Below, piece by piece: positions 54,650 through 63,937 of a stretch of 64,000 nt of DNA. How positions within the stretch are numbered: the first letter of the stretch is position 1; every line of letters begins with the position of its first letter. The DNA lies in the NCBI GenBank assembly GCA_928212115.1, contig CAKMRJ010005523.1, forward strand, positions 245,067,043 to 245,131,042. Reading direction: 5' to 3'. The notes below the pieces were generated by a model. It worked only from the letters and a program-made list of their open reading frames with translations, did not search any database and had not been told where the DNA came from. The position numbers and the translations under genes were made by a program. Origin of the DNA: Lactuca virosa. Its lineage: Eukaryota; Streptophyta; Magnoliopsida; Asterales; Asteraceae.

Positions 54650-55445
54650 TACGCTGGGCGTACTCATGGGTACGCTTAGCGTACTATGTATTAATGATCA
54701 CGGAGGAGCAGCACGTACGCTGGGCGTACGTGACGGATGTCCAAACCCTAATTTCCGGACTTGAGCCCTATATAAGCATTTTTATCTCATTTGAGCCTCA
54801 CCCTAATCAGCCTCTTTCACCTTCAAACGTCCCTAAAAACCCTAGAATCATTTGAGAGTGTGTTTTGAGATTAAGGAGTGCATTTGTGGCCATTTTAGTG
54901 TCCATTCAAGAAGAAGGAATTGGCAAAGCAAGCTTGGAGTGGTTTTGGGCTTCAAGAATCTGCATCTAGTTCACCTTGAGGAGCTTCTGAAGGTATAAAG
55001 CTTTGATCTTGCCATCTTATTCATTAGATCTAGCTAGGGTTTTCTATTTTGTCCCTTTAGTTGGTTTTGGACCTCCTCTTGTGAGTTGAGCAACTCCAGA
55101 GGTTGAAAAGGTTAGATCTGAAGTCCTTTGGTCCATTCATAGCATAAAAATGAAGTCTTGATGGGTGTTTTGACCTCATGCATGGACTAAGACCCTTGGA
55201 AAGGTCTTAATGGGTTGTTGGGAACATATGAGACATGCAAAGGCATAAAGTTGCCAAATTTATGCCGTAGGACGTCTTAATGAGCTCATATCTGGTTTTG
55301 GACGTTGGAACATCGAGTATTAAGCACTTAATGGAAGAAAGTGCTTAATCTGTTTGTACACTGGGCGTAACTTAGTGTACGCAGCGCGTACGACTCAGGG
55401 ACTCAGTACGCTGTGCGTACCAGGGTGGTACGCTAGGCGTACACA
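54650..55445. repeat. GTACGCTNNGCGTAC palindromes of LTR M
   Basis: Before the TATA box: GTACGCTGGGCGTAC (54651 and 54716) and GTACGCTTAGCGTAC (54671). After it, around 55375-55442: GTACGCAGCGCGTACG, GTACGCTGTGCGTAC and GTACGCTAGGCGTAC. The layout is the same as that of the ACTCGNCGAGT arrays in LTR 1. Confidence 0.88.
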
Positions 55446-55904
55446 CAACATATGGACTTGGACTTATTTTAGGCCTTTGAGCTTGGTCACGTTTTGGGGT
55501 TAGTGGGCCAGTTTATCCGTTTTGGGCCATGGATGTTATGGTTGGGCCTTATTGGGCCATGATGCCCATTAATGATAATTAGATACGAGATTTGGGCCCA
55601 ATAGCAAAGGAAGACTTTTGGGCCATTGTGAAAGGACTTGGGGATTTGAACTCTTCAATTGGATTTTGTTCACTCCTAACCTTGAATAATGTTATTATTG
55701 TTCAACACGGGTGGTTACGGACTGTTAGGAGAGCAGCTTTCGCATTTTTCGGACAGAGGAGAGTCTTCTCACCATAACAGTGGGTCTATAGCACCAAGGC
55801 CAACCCATTTTATGTTATGTGGTACACTAGCTGTAGTAGAGATATGTGGTATGATAGTTAGCTTTAGCTAAGTGGTTATGCTAGTGATTATATGATATTT
55901 GCAT

Positions 55905-56225
55905 GGAAACCCCGGGGGAGCCTGTGGCAGTTGGATATAAGACCATGTGGGGGAGCCCATGGCATTCCTAGGTAAAGACCATGTGGGGGAGCCCATGGCA
56001 TGATGGTAAAAGACCTTGGGGGGAGCCCACGACATCCTTATATGTTTATGTATGTGTTATGTAGTATGATAGATACTTCTGTGATATATGATATGCTAAT
56101 TGATTATGTATGTTATTGCATGGAAGACCCTGGGGGGAGCCCATGGCAGTTGGATGTAAGACCATGTGGGGGAGCCCATGGAATTCCTAGGTAAAGACCA
56201 TGGGGGGAGCCCATGGCATGAAGGT
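55905..56225 (+). repeat. Tandem array of LTR M, unit about 35 bp
   Basis: Units vary around AAGACCATGTGGGGGAGCCC followed by ATGGCAT. CCATG/CATGG arms can pair around the G-rich centre. The array continues past element C at 63938 (AAGACCCTGGGGGAGCTC). Confidence 0.9.
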
Positions 56226-56227
56226 AT

Positions 56228-56983
56228 TGTTGGATAAGGTGTCTAAGTCCATAACTTATTTGGTATATACTTGACCCGACCCGGCATGGTCCATTTGGGT
56301 TGCACTTCACCCAAACTGTTTATGGATAATTTTATGAGAATTGTATACTTACGATTTATTAATATATTATAAGTTATAATATATTAATATAAAGTCATGT
56401 TATTTAATTAGTTTTAATCTTGAATTAATTATGAATTAATTTAGTGATTAAAAGGAAGACTAATTAAATCATGGGCTATTATATTTATATGGTGTGGGCT
56501 AATACTCATTTGTTAATGGGCTAAGCTTATATGGAAGTCCATGGATGATCCATGGAGCTTTTAACCCATGGATCCTTGGAAGAGGAAAAGACATGGGTTA
56601 TTAGGGTTTCACCCTAACCATGCACACTATATAAACAAGCTTATGTTGCATGAAAAGAACACTAAGGTGTGTGTAAGTGTGGTGGCCAAAATCAAGAGTT
56701 AGTATACTCTCTCATACATTTTCCAAGTTTGTGGTGATTTGTGATTTCCATTTGAGGCATTCACATTATTGGTGCTTGGCTCTCAAACTCCAAGGAATCA
56801 ACAATCAACAAAAGGTATGTAATTCATCTAGTACTTTTATGGTTAAAAGTACCCCATGCCATGCTAGATAGGTTATAAACCTTGGAAAATAATATTTTGC
56901 ATGTATCTTAGACAAACATAGATCCAAGGTTTAATAGGGTTGCATGTACACTTAGGAAGTGTTAGAATGCTCAAAACCCAACA
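56228..56983 (+). repeat. 5' LTR of C
   Basis: It runs TGTTGGATAAGGTG to CTCAAAACCCAACA, with TATATAAA at 56628-56635, so transcription probably starts about 25-35 bases later. Confidence 0.96.
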
Positions 56984-56984
56984 G

Positions 56985-57000
56985 TGGTATCAGAGCCTAG
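56985..57000 (+). other. Primer-binding site of C (tRNA-Met)
   Basis: TGGTATCAGAGCCTAG lies one base after the LTR. Confidence 0.94.
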
Positions 57001-57059
57001 GCTTGTTTTTGATACTTGATGCAAAATGTGATAAAAGTCGATTTTTTGCTGTCTGACTG

Positions 57060-57148
57060 ATGAACTCGCCGAGTCCATGGGGGGACTCGCCGAGTTCATG
57101 TGTAAACTCATCCTACTCGCCGAGTAGGTTCGTGCACTCGGCGAGTAG
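57060..57148. repeat. Four ACTCGNCGAGT palindromes in the leader of C
   Basis: AACTCGCCGAGTCC, GACTCGCCGAGTTC, TACTCGCCGAGTAG and CACTCGGCGAGTAG follow about 60 bases after the primer site. The same placement occurs in A (7365-7455). Confidence 0.92.
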
Positions 57149-57783
57149 GAGCCTCAGAATGCAGATTTTCGACTTTTGCTGCTGGAAATGGACTAGAAAC
57201 ATTACCCTAAACTGTTTTGGTGTTTTAAAACTTGTTTTAGTTGGTGTAATGGTAGTTCTAATCCATTTACAATAGCTTATATCAAAATTTCATGCTTTGT
57301 ATGTGTTCATATAATTCTTGAAACTTTGATGATCATGTTCATGTTCTTATGAATTTAGAAGATGATAGGAATTATTTGTTGAATTGTTTAGGATTAATTC
57401 TTGATCATTTATGTGTTTAATGGAATCCATAATTTGTCCTCAAGTTATGGATTTCCAAAGGTCACTTCTTTTAAACACACATTTAAAACACATAAGTTAC
57501 ATAAAATGAAGAGTCTTCATTTTTATGAACCTTTAATTCATAAGTTATGAAATGAAAAGTTTTGGATAGTTACAAAACTTGCCCTCAAGTTTTGGAATTT
57601 GTAAAGTTTCACACACTTTAATAAACTTTAATTCCAAACCCTTAGAGTTTTAAAAGTTAAAATTCAACCCTTATACTATTTATAACATTAATGGTTAATT
57701 ATTATATATATGTATAAGATCAAGTCGTTTTACCGTTAGTAGGCCTCATTCACAAAGCCGGTCTATAAGGGGGGTATAAGGTT

Positions 57784-57803
57784 GTTGCCTATAAAATGGC
57801 AAC
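57784..57803 (+). other. Type 3 hairpin of C, loop TATAAAAT
   Basis: GTTGCC/GGCAAC form a 6-bp stem around the loop. In A the stem is ACTGTC/GACAGT and in E GGTC/GACC, with the same loop. Confidence 0.82.
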
Positions 57804-58004
57804 TTAATGGGTGTCCATTCTCACCCACCGCTTCCTTGATCGGTGGAGGGTCGTTAGCCGAACGGGTAGGACAATGACTTTAAATTCTCATTAAAAGTAT
57901 AATGATTATTATAAAGTAACTAAATATTTTAATTCCCAATCTTAGTTACTTTAGGAAAAATGTGAACATGGTGCTAACCCATGAAATTCACACTTTGTAC
58001 CTTA

Positions 58005-58051
58005 CCAAGTCGTTGGTGGAGCGTGTGTGGTTAACCGGCACACTAACTTGG
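58005..58051 (+). other. Type 1 hairpin 1 of C
   Basis: GTTGGTG and CACTAAC (one G-U) pair, with outer CCAA/TTGG. The 22-nt loop at 58019-58040 contains GTGTGGTTAACCGGCA. Confidence 0.82.
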
Positions 58052-58083
58052 ACTAGTAAGGATCACGAAGGGTGACTTAATGT

Positions 58084-58138
58084 TTATCATAGATCGGTGG
58101 AGCGTGTGTGGTTAACCGGCACATCGATTAGGTGATAA
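58084..58138 (+). other. Type 1 hairpin 2 of C
   Basis: TTATCA/TGATAA outer arms and ATCGGTG/CATCGAT inner arms (one G-U) enclose the same 22-nt loop at 58100-58121. Confidence 0.87.
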
Positions 58139-58180
58139 TATTAAGGGTACCAAGTGAGTTTGCATGGTTATTCACACCTT

Positions 58181-58213
58181 GTTTTGTGATCCTCGGCATC
58201 CCAGTCACAAAAC
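58181..58213 (+). other. Type 2 hairpin 1 of C
   Basis: A perfect 9-bp stem GTTTTGTGA/TCACAAAAC encloses loop TCCTCGGCATCCCAG at 58190-58204. Confidence 0.9.
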
Positions 58214-58359
58214 TGAGAGGGCACAATCGAGATTGAAACATGCCATTGAAAAGTTCAATGAATCTCAAAAGATCTAGGAGTTTCAAATCCAATTAAAACC
58301 TAATAAATTATTTCGTTTTTCATGGTGGAAATTGGTGAATCGTCATTCACCTACCTTCA

Positions 58360-58410
58360 AATATTTTATAGCTTGGATTACGGCATCCCTCTTCCAAGTT
58401 ATAGAATATT
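58360..58410 (+). other. Type 2 hairpin 2 of C
   Basis: An 18-bp stem, AATATTTTATAGCTTGGA with TCCAAGTTATAGAATATT (two G-U pairs), encloses loop TTACGGCATCCCTCT at 58378-58392. It ends 83 bases before the gag ATG. Confidence 0.92.
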
Positions 58411-58493
58411 GTGTTGGGTCCTAGCCTTAATATTTCATATTGGGTGTTATATTAAGGACTTGAATCAACTAACTTGATTTTCTCCCATTGTAG

Positions 58494-59213
58494 ATGTCTG
58501 GTTCAGACAACTATGATCTTCCCAAATCGCTTGAACAAGCTTTCCTCTTGAAGATGATGTCCCTCAACATCATGCTTCACTCCCCCACCTCCTCCATTTA
58601 TTCTCCCTGACCCACAAGCCCGAAGACTTGAAAGGTTCAAGGTCACTCAAGCTCTACTAGAAATGAAACATAAAGATGGAAGACCTGTGTGCACTCATGT
58701 CTTAGGAATGAAGTCACACATAGACAGGTTGAGAATGTTGGGTGCTGTTATTTCAAGGAAGTTCGCTGTTGACTGGGTTCTTCAGTCACTTCCTGAGTCG
58801 TATGGTGAGTTTATTAAAGACTACCATATGACAGATCCCGACATAACCCTAATAGATCTTTCTTATTTGCTTGTTGCTGCTGAATCAGCAATGATTTGGC
58901 GCAATGGTCAAGCAAATATTGATGGAAAATCTATTTCTCAAACTTCCATGGACATGGACAATGGTAACATTGGAAGTCCAGAAAAGCTTTCTCGTCCCAA
59001 TGGAAGGGATCGGCCTTGGTCAACCCGGTTGACCAAAAGGTAAAGGGAAAGGCTAAGTCTGTGATTGTCTCGTGTACCATTCCCAAAGAGTCTATATGTT
59101 TTTATTGTCATGAGAAGGGACATTGGAAGCGAAGCTGCCCTGAATACCTGAAATATTTGAAAGCAAGTAGAGACAAAATGTTTGACTCGGCTTCAGGTAA
59201 GTCCACTATCTAA
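58494..59213 (+). pseudogene. Copia gag of C, frameshifted, zinc knuckle intact
   Basis: It opens MSGSDNYDLPKSLEQAF at 58494, right after TTTTCTCCCATTGTAG. It shifts frame in the proline-rich patch near 58590 and continues ARRLERFKVTQALLEMKHKD, HVLGMKSHIDRLRMLG, FAVDWVLQSLPESYGEFIKD and YLLVAAESAMIW (58630-59043). It shifts again near 59035 into KGKAKSVIVSCTIPKESI and the knuckle CFYCHEKGHWKRSC (59098-59139; CX2CX4HX4C, all ligands present), stopping at 59213. Gag would coat and package element RNA. With two shifts, this copy makes at best fragments. Whether a knuckle peptide is made is unknown. Confidence 0.92.
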
Positions 59214-60957
59214 CTTTGTTAAAGTTCCTAATTGTTGATTCTTATTACATGATGTGACTAGGTTGCATCTTGATGTTTAGCAGGATCGAGCAAAAGGAAG
59301 GTTAAAATAAGAGTGTGCTGAATCTGATCACGAAGATGGATTTCTATCGCATGGTTCGAGGATCGGATTTTTGAGCTACTACTTAAAAGTTATGATAGAT
59401 TGCTAGGAAATATGTAATATCATAGTTTTCATTTGAAGATGCATTGTAAGGAATATTTTTCCGCATTTTAATAAAGAAATAAAAGTTTTGTTTAGTTTAT
59501 TTTATATTATATCCCCTTACAATGGCATTTATGGAAATTGATGTTTGTATGTTTCTAGCAATATTGGAAATATGAGTTTGATTCTCTCATATGTGGTAGT
59601 GTCTGAATTTACCAAATGAGGAAAGGTTCTCATCACCCAAGCTTCAGTTAGACAGAAACTTGGAATCATACAAGTTGTATTGTATGATGAATGAGAATTT
59701 TCATCTTTGTAAAATTGAGACTAATTCATTGATCACATGCATATGTGAGTCAATTGAAGGACTAAGGAATTAGGTACACTGGGTGTGTGCTGGTCAAGGT
59801 CCACCACAAAGATCAATTCGTCATGATTTACTAAAGATTAGTAAATATGGTTATACTTATAAGGTTAAGTATAATTCTGTAACATTGGAAAAGTTTCAAT
59901 GTATGGCAGAACGGATGAGAAGAATCAAATTTGGCAGAAAGATAAAAGTTTCTCAAATCTGAAAAGATGGGAGAGTACTTTAGTATCATGTTTTTATGAT
60001 CATCTTAATGATTATGAAACCATATCACAAATTCATACTCTAAGGACATCTTAGTGCATTGTTATGACTAAGATGAGGGGTCATGAATTGTTGGAATGGT
60101 TAAAATCAAAAAGATGGATCATACATGTTTTTATGATCATCTTAATGATTATGAAACCATATCACAAATTCATACTCTAAGGACATCTTAGTGCATTGTT
60201 ATGACTAAGATGAGGGGTCATGAATTGTTGGAATGGTTAAAATCAAGAAGATGGATCATACTTCGTTCCAAAACAACTCTTAGAGTCATACTCCAAGATT
60301 GTAACATTGAGTGACATAAAGTAAGGTTTAAAACACTTATCAAATGTAGTGTAAAATGTTTTCTACTCCTGTACATTTGAAATTGGTAAGTTGTGATAAG
60401 ACAAAGACCAACTAAGACCAATTGTGTGAAGTGTTTATCTTGATAAGAGTCCGCACTATTCCTTGAATATTTGTTTTGTCAAGGAATGGTCCTTGACTAG
60501 GGAAACTTATATGTCAAGAGGACAGTGGGAGTCTTTAAGATCCTGAAAGGATTTCAAGATATCAAGAGTAAAACCTGAGTTTTATCACTAGCACACGACT
60601 TAAGGTTTGAAACCTATTAAGTTGACATAATTCTTGTTTCTGTGTCTGTTCCTATTAAGTTGACTATGCATATGAGTTCTGTTAGTTCTAAACTGTGTGC
60701 ATAACAGCTTGGAAGCATTGGTGGGCCTTGTGCTACCAGATGACAAGAAATTAAGATTGAACAAGTTCAATCCATGTAAGGCTGAATTTGTTACTAACCT
60801 TGTCTTGTGATTATGGTTTTGACAAATTCACATGGATAGGAACTCATACACCATAAAATCTAAGTGTCATAAGGTTTCTCTCCGATTCATGAAAATGATG
60901 GTGAGGAAATGCTTTCACTAAGAAGATTTTAAGTAGATAGCAATTGTGATGTTTGCA
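59214..60957 (+). other. Pol relic of C, first part
   Basis: There is no usable frame. Around 59890-60060 the text still echoes copia integrase (an EKFQ start, SRDRGGEY-like positions lost, a VSQ-like end), and around 60240-60300 the SYTSLP...LETAAYIL region is just traceable. B carries the same decayed wording, so decay preceded their spread. It contains the tandem duplication listed next. Confidence 0.7.
59988..60261 (+). repeat. Tandem duplication in C, period 137 bp
   Basis: ATGTTTTTATGATCATC starts at 59988 and 60125. The copies differ at about one base. B has a single copy, so the duplication is recent. Confidence 0.93.
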
Positions 60958-61019
60958 TTCTCAAAGTCGTTAGTGGAGCGTGTGTGGTTAACCGGCACAC
61001 TAACATGGACTTGTGAGAA
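60958..61019 (+). other. Type 1 hairpin 3 of C
   Basis: TTCTCA/TGAGAA, AAGTC/GACTT and GTTAGTG/CACTAAC form a nearly continuous 18-bp stem around the 22-nt loop with GGTTAACC at 60976-60997. Confidence 0.92.
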
Positions 61020-61028
61020 ATGGCAAAG

Positions 61029-61090
61029 GTCTAAACAATTAAGACTATGATTACGGCATCCCTTTTCATAGTTCTGGAAATTGTTTAGAC
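61029..61090 (+). other. Type 2 hairpin 3 of C
   Basis: GTCTAAACAATT/AATTGTTTAGAC and AGACTATGA/TCATAGTTCT arms (small mismatches) enclose loop TTACGGCATCCCTTT at 61051-61065. Confidence 0.92.
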
Positions 61091-61453
61091 ACACATGTGA
61101 GCTATCTAAGAAAGGGTGTACGAATCTAAATTTCAGAAGTCCAGCTGATTTCTGGAAATATGTCAGAGCTAGTGGGAGCATAAGTGTTATGCTGATAATC
61201 ATCATGTTAGTGGGAGCATGATTATTATGTTTAGTGTTGCAAGTTAGCAATGTTAATTATAGAAAAACAAAAGTTTCAATTCGTAAAGTTGTAGGGGTTG
61301 AAAAAGTTGTTTTGCTATAATTAAGGGAGAGGAAATTATACTTCATTTCAATTCTAAAAGCTTAGATTGAGTTTTTAATCATCTTTAGTCAAGGATATAT
61401 ATATGAATTTTATGTTGGAATGGTTCAACATAAGGAAATTCTATATATATTGC
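61091..61453 (+). other. Non-coding spacer of C between hairpins
   Basis: There is no gene. Sequence is conserved with A and B, including TTGTTTTGCTATAATTAAGG. Confidence 0.6.
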
Positions 61454-61509
61454 GTTCTCAAATTCGATTATGATTACAACATCCCTCTTCATAGTCGATT
61501 TTTGAAAAC
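61454..61509 (+). other. Type 2 hairpin 4 of C
   Basis: GTTCTCAAATTCGATTATGA pairs imperfectly with the TCATAGTCGA...TGAAAAC side around loop TTACAACATCCCTCT at 61474-61488. Confidence 0.83.
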
Positions 61510-63164
61510 ATGGCAAATAAAAAATATTGTAGCAAAAGACTGATCTAGTATCAGGTCTTTATGTGAGACATCATGAATCGTGTCCCATATGCTTCGGATA
61601 TAGGATCGGTCACATGTGCTATAATATTTATCCGTTCTAAATTTTTCAAAATGCTTAGAGCATTAAGAGGGAAAAGGAATAGAACCGGATATGACTAAAA
61701 TGATTAAGCAATTGTCGAGGACTATCTAAGGCTCACCAAAGATTGGTTGCTCAGGGACAGTTGGAAGTATAGTGTTAAATTTGGAAGGACCATATGGATA
61801 TATTCTGAAAAGAGGTAGCTCTTGTTCAGATATGATAATCAAAATAGGAATATGGAAATTTTCCATATTGGGAGTTGGATATTAAAAATCTATGAGAAAG
61901 TTAGAAACTTTTATGCAAGAAGGATGTTCAAAGCAATGTACTTTGAATATGAGAGTTCGTTTCCATAGAGTTGATCTCCTTTGGAATCCTCTGTAATGAC
62001 TGATGACAAGGTTTTGGTGACCTTGTGCATAATCATTACGAGAGGATCAGTGCATATAAGTTTAAAATCTAACAGTTTTTGGTAAATGGTAGGAATTAGG
62101 AATTCTTACATTTACAGGATTTGGGATTGTGAAATGAGCATCATTGGAATCATGTTCAATTGATCTATTTCACAAAGTAAAGATCATAGACAAACATAGT
62201 GTGCATACTTGGAGTATGGCATAACTATTGTTTAGAAAAACAAAGTGTACATGCTAGGAGCATGGGACGACTGTTGTTTTTGTTCAAGTATTAAGTTGAT
62301 TATTTGAAACATTATACAATGAATAATGTGTAATCAATATGGTGATAAATAAAAGGTGGTTTTATTTATATTCAAAAGGGTTCTGAGACCATATTGGATT
62401 CGATTATTATTGTGTTTCACTTTGCATGTTTTGACTTCCAGAATAGCTAGGTTATTCTTTCCGAATGACTAAGTTATTTAAACACTCCACAGTCGTTCAT
62501 ATGTTGGAAGTAGGTATGAATTAAGACTGTCATGAATCGAGTTTGTAGATGGCTAAACGTGTTTAGACATAGCAATGGTTGCTACAACATTCATGAGTAC
62601 TCATAAGTTATGAGTATTGGAATTAACCCACGCTCACTTGTATCACTTCATGGAATTTATCTCGAGTGATCGTGAGACGGTAATATCATATAAGTCTTCA
62701 AACCTAGAGATATGAGTTGTTACCTATGAGTTGGTTGTGCATTGATTGCACGTAAACGCATCAGTAACTTGATGTTATAAAACGTGCCTTTGTGTATAAT
62801 TCAACAAGTAGTAGAAACAAGTATATGAGTCGAAGTTTATCTGTTCCTTCTAGTCCTTGGAGGATTAGAAGCGATATCTGGGCCCCTCGATGATTTTGTT
62901 TTGACCTATGTACCGGGCCCGGTCAGAACCTAATTGATGTGTTCAATTTAGTTCTTTGTCAAACAAATCGCAAAATCGGGAAACAAACTGCTGGACAATA
63001 AGTACGACGTTGTTCCATGTATTTGTCCGGCTGATATCATGAGAACAGAGGATTATATGATCACTTATCTAAAATGGCGCTTCATAGTTCAACAGAGTTT
63101 TCGAGAGCTACGATTGCTGGTTGGTTCCTGAAGTAACATACGCAAATACAGTTATTAGACTTAT
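61510..63164 (+). other. Non-coding 3' interior of C
   Basis: There is no open frame of note. It aligns with 1407-3044 of A (inverted) and 12816-14453 of B. Shared blocks include the text around CACAGTCG and TATAAAACGTGCC. Function unknown. Confidence 0.6.
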
Positions 63165-63177
63165 CCAAGTGGGAGAC
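63165..63177 (+). other. Polypurine tract of C
   Basis: CCAAGTGGGAGAC lies directly before the 3' LTR. Confidence 0.9.
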
Positions 63178-63932
63178 TGTTGGATAAGGTGTCTAAGTCC
63201 ATAACTTATTTGGTATATACTTGACCCGACCCGGCATGGTCCATTTGGGTTGCACTTCACCCAACTGTTTATGGATAATTTTATGAGAATTGTATACTTA
63301 CGATTTATTAATATATTATAAGTTATAATATATTAATATAAAGTCATGTTATTTAATTAGTTTTAATCTTGAATTGATTATGAATTAATTTAGTGATTAA
63401 AAGGAAGACTAATTAAATCATGGGCTATTATATTTATATGGTGTGGGCTAATACTCATTTGTTAATGGGCTAAGCTTATATGGAAGTCCATGGATGATCC
63501 ATGGAGCTTTTAACCCATGGATCCTTGGAAGAGGAAAAGACATGGGTTATTAGGGTTTCACCCTAACCATGCACACTATATAAACAAGCTTATGTTGCAT
63601 GAAAAGGATACTAAGGTGTGTGTAAGTGTGGTGGCCAAAATCAAGAGTTAGTATACTCTCTCATACATTTTCCAAGTTTGTGGTGATTTGTGATTTCCAT
63701 TTGAGGCATTCACATTATTGGTGCTTGGCTCTCAAACTCCAAGGAATCAACAATCAACAAAAGGTATGTAATTCATCTAGTACTTTTATGGTTAAAAGTA
63801 CCCCATGCCATGCTAGATAGGTTATAAACCTTGGAAAATAATATTTTGCATGTATCTTAGACAAACATAGATCCAAGGTTTAATAGGGTTGCATGTACAC
63901 TTAGGAAGTGTTAGAATGCTCAAAACCCAACA
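63178..63932 (+). repeat. 3' LTR of C
   Basis: The 755-bp partner of 56228-56983. Target duplication GGTAT follows at 63933-63937. Confidence 0.96.
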
Positions 63933-63937
63933 GGTAT

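Larger units (their letters stand above)
54577..56227 (+). repeat. Gypsy LTR M, interrupted by element C
   Basis: It starts TGTAACACTCCAAACC and has TATATAAG at 54769-54776. GTACGCTGGGCGTAC-type palindromes lie at 54650-54735 and 55360-55445. A tandem array spans 55905-56225. Element C inserts at GGTAT (56223-56227), and M resumes at 63938. Confidence 0.85.
56228..63932 (+). mobile_element. Copia-type LTR retrotransposon C, young and non-autonomous
   Basis: This is a complete 7705-bp element with GGTAT target duplications at 56223-56227 and 63933-63937. LTRs of 756 and 755 bp differ by three substitutions and one 1-bp indel by eye. At a commonly used plant rate (1.3e-8 per site per year, an assumption) that is about 0.15 million years. 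Order: LTR, tRNA-Met primer site, a ~1.5-kb structured leader, frameshifted gag with intact zinc knuckle, a ~4-kb pol relic with hairpins, polypurine tract, LTR. A recent insertion with no usable pol implies copying by proteins from elsewhere. Confidence 0.95.

Noticed and set aside
56677..56871. 64-codon frame in the LTR of C, repeated at 63626
   Set aside because: Its repetition is simply because both LTRs are near-identical; no homology and it lies across the R/U5 part.
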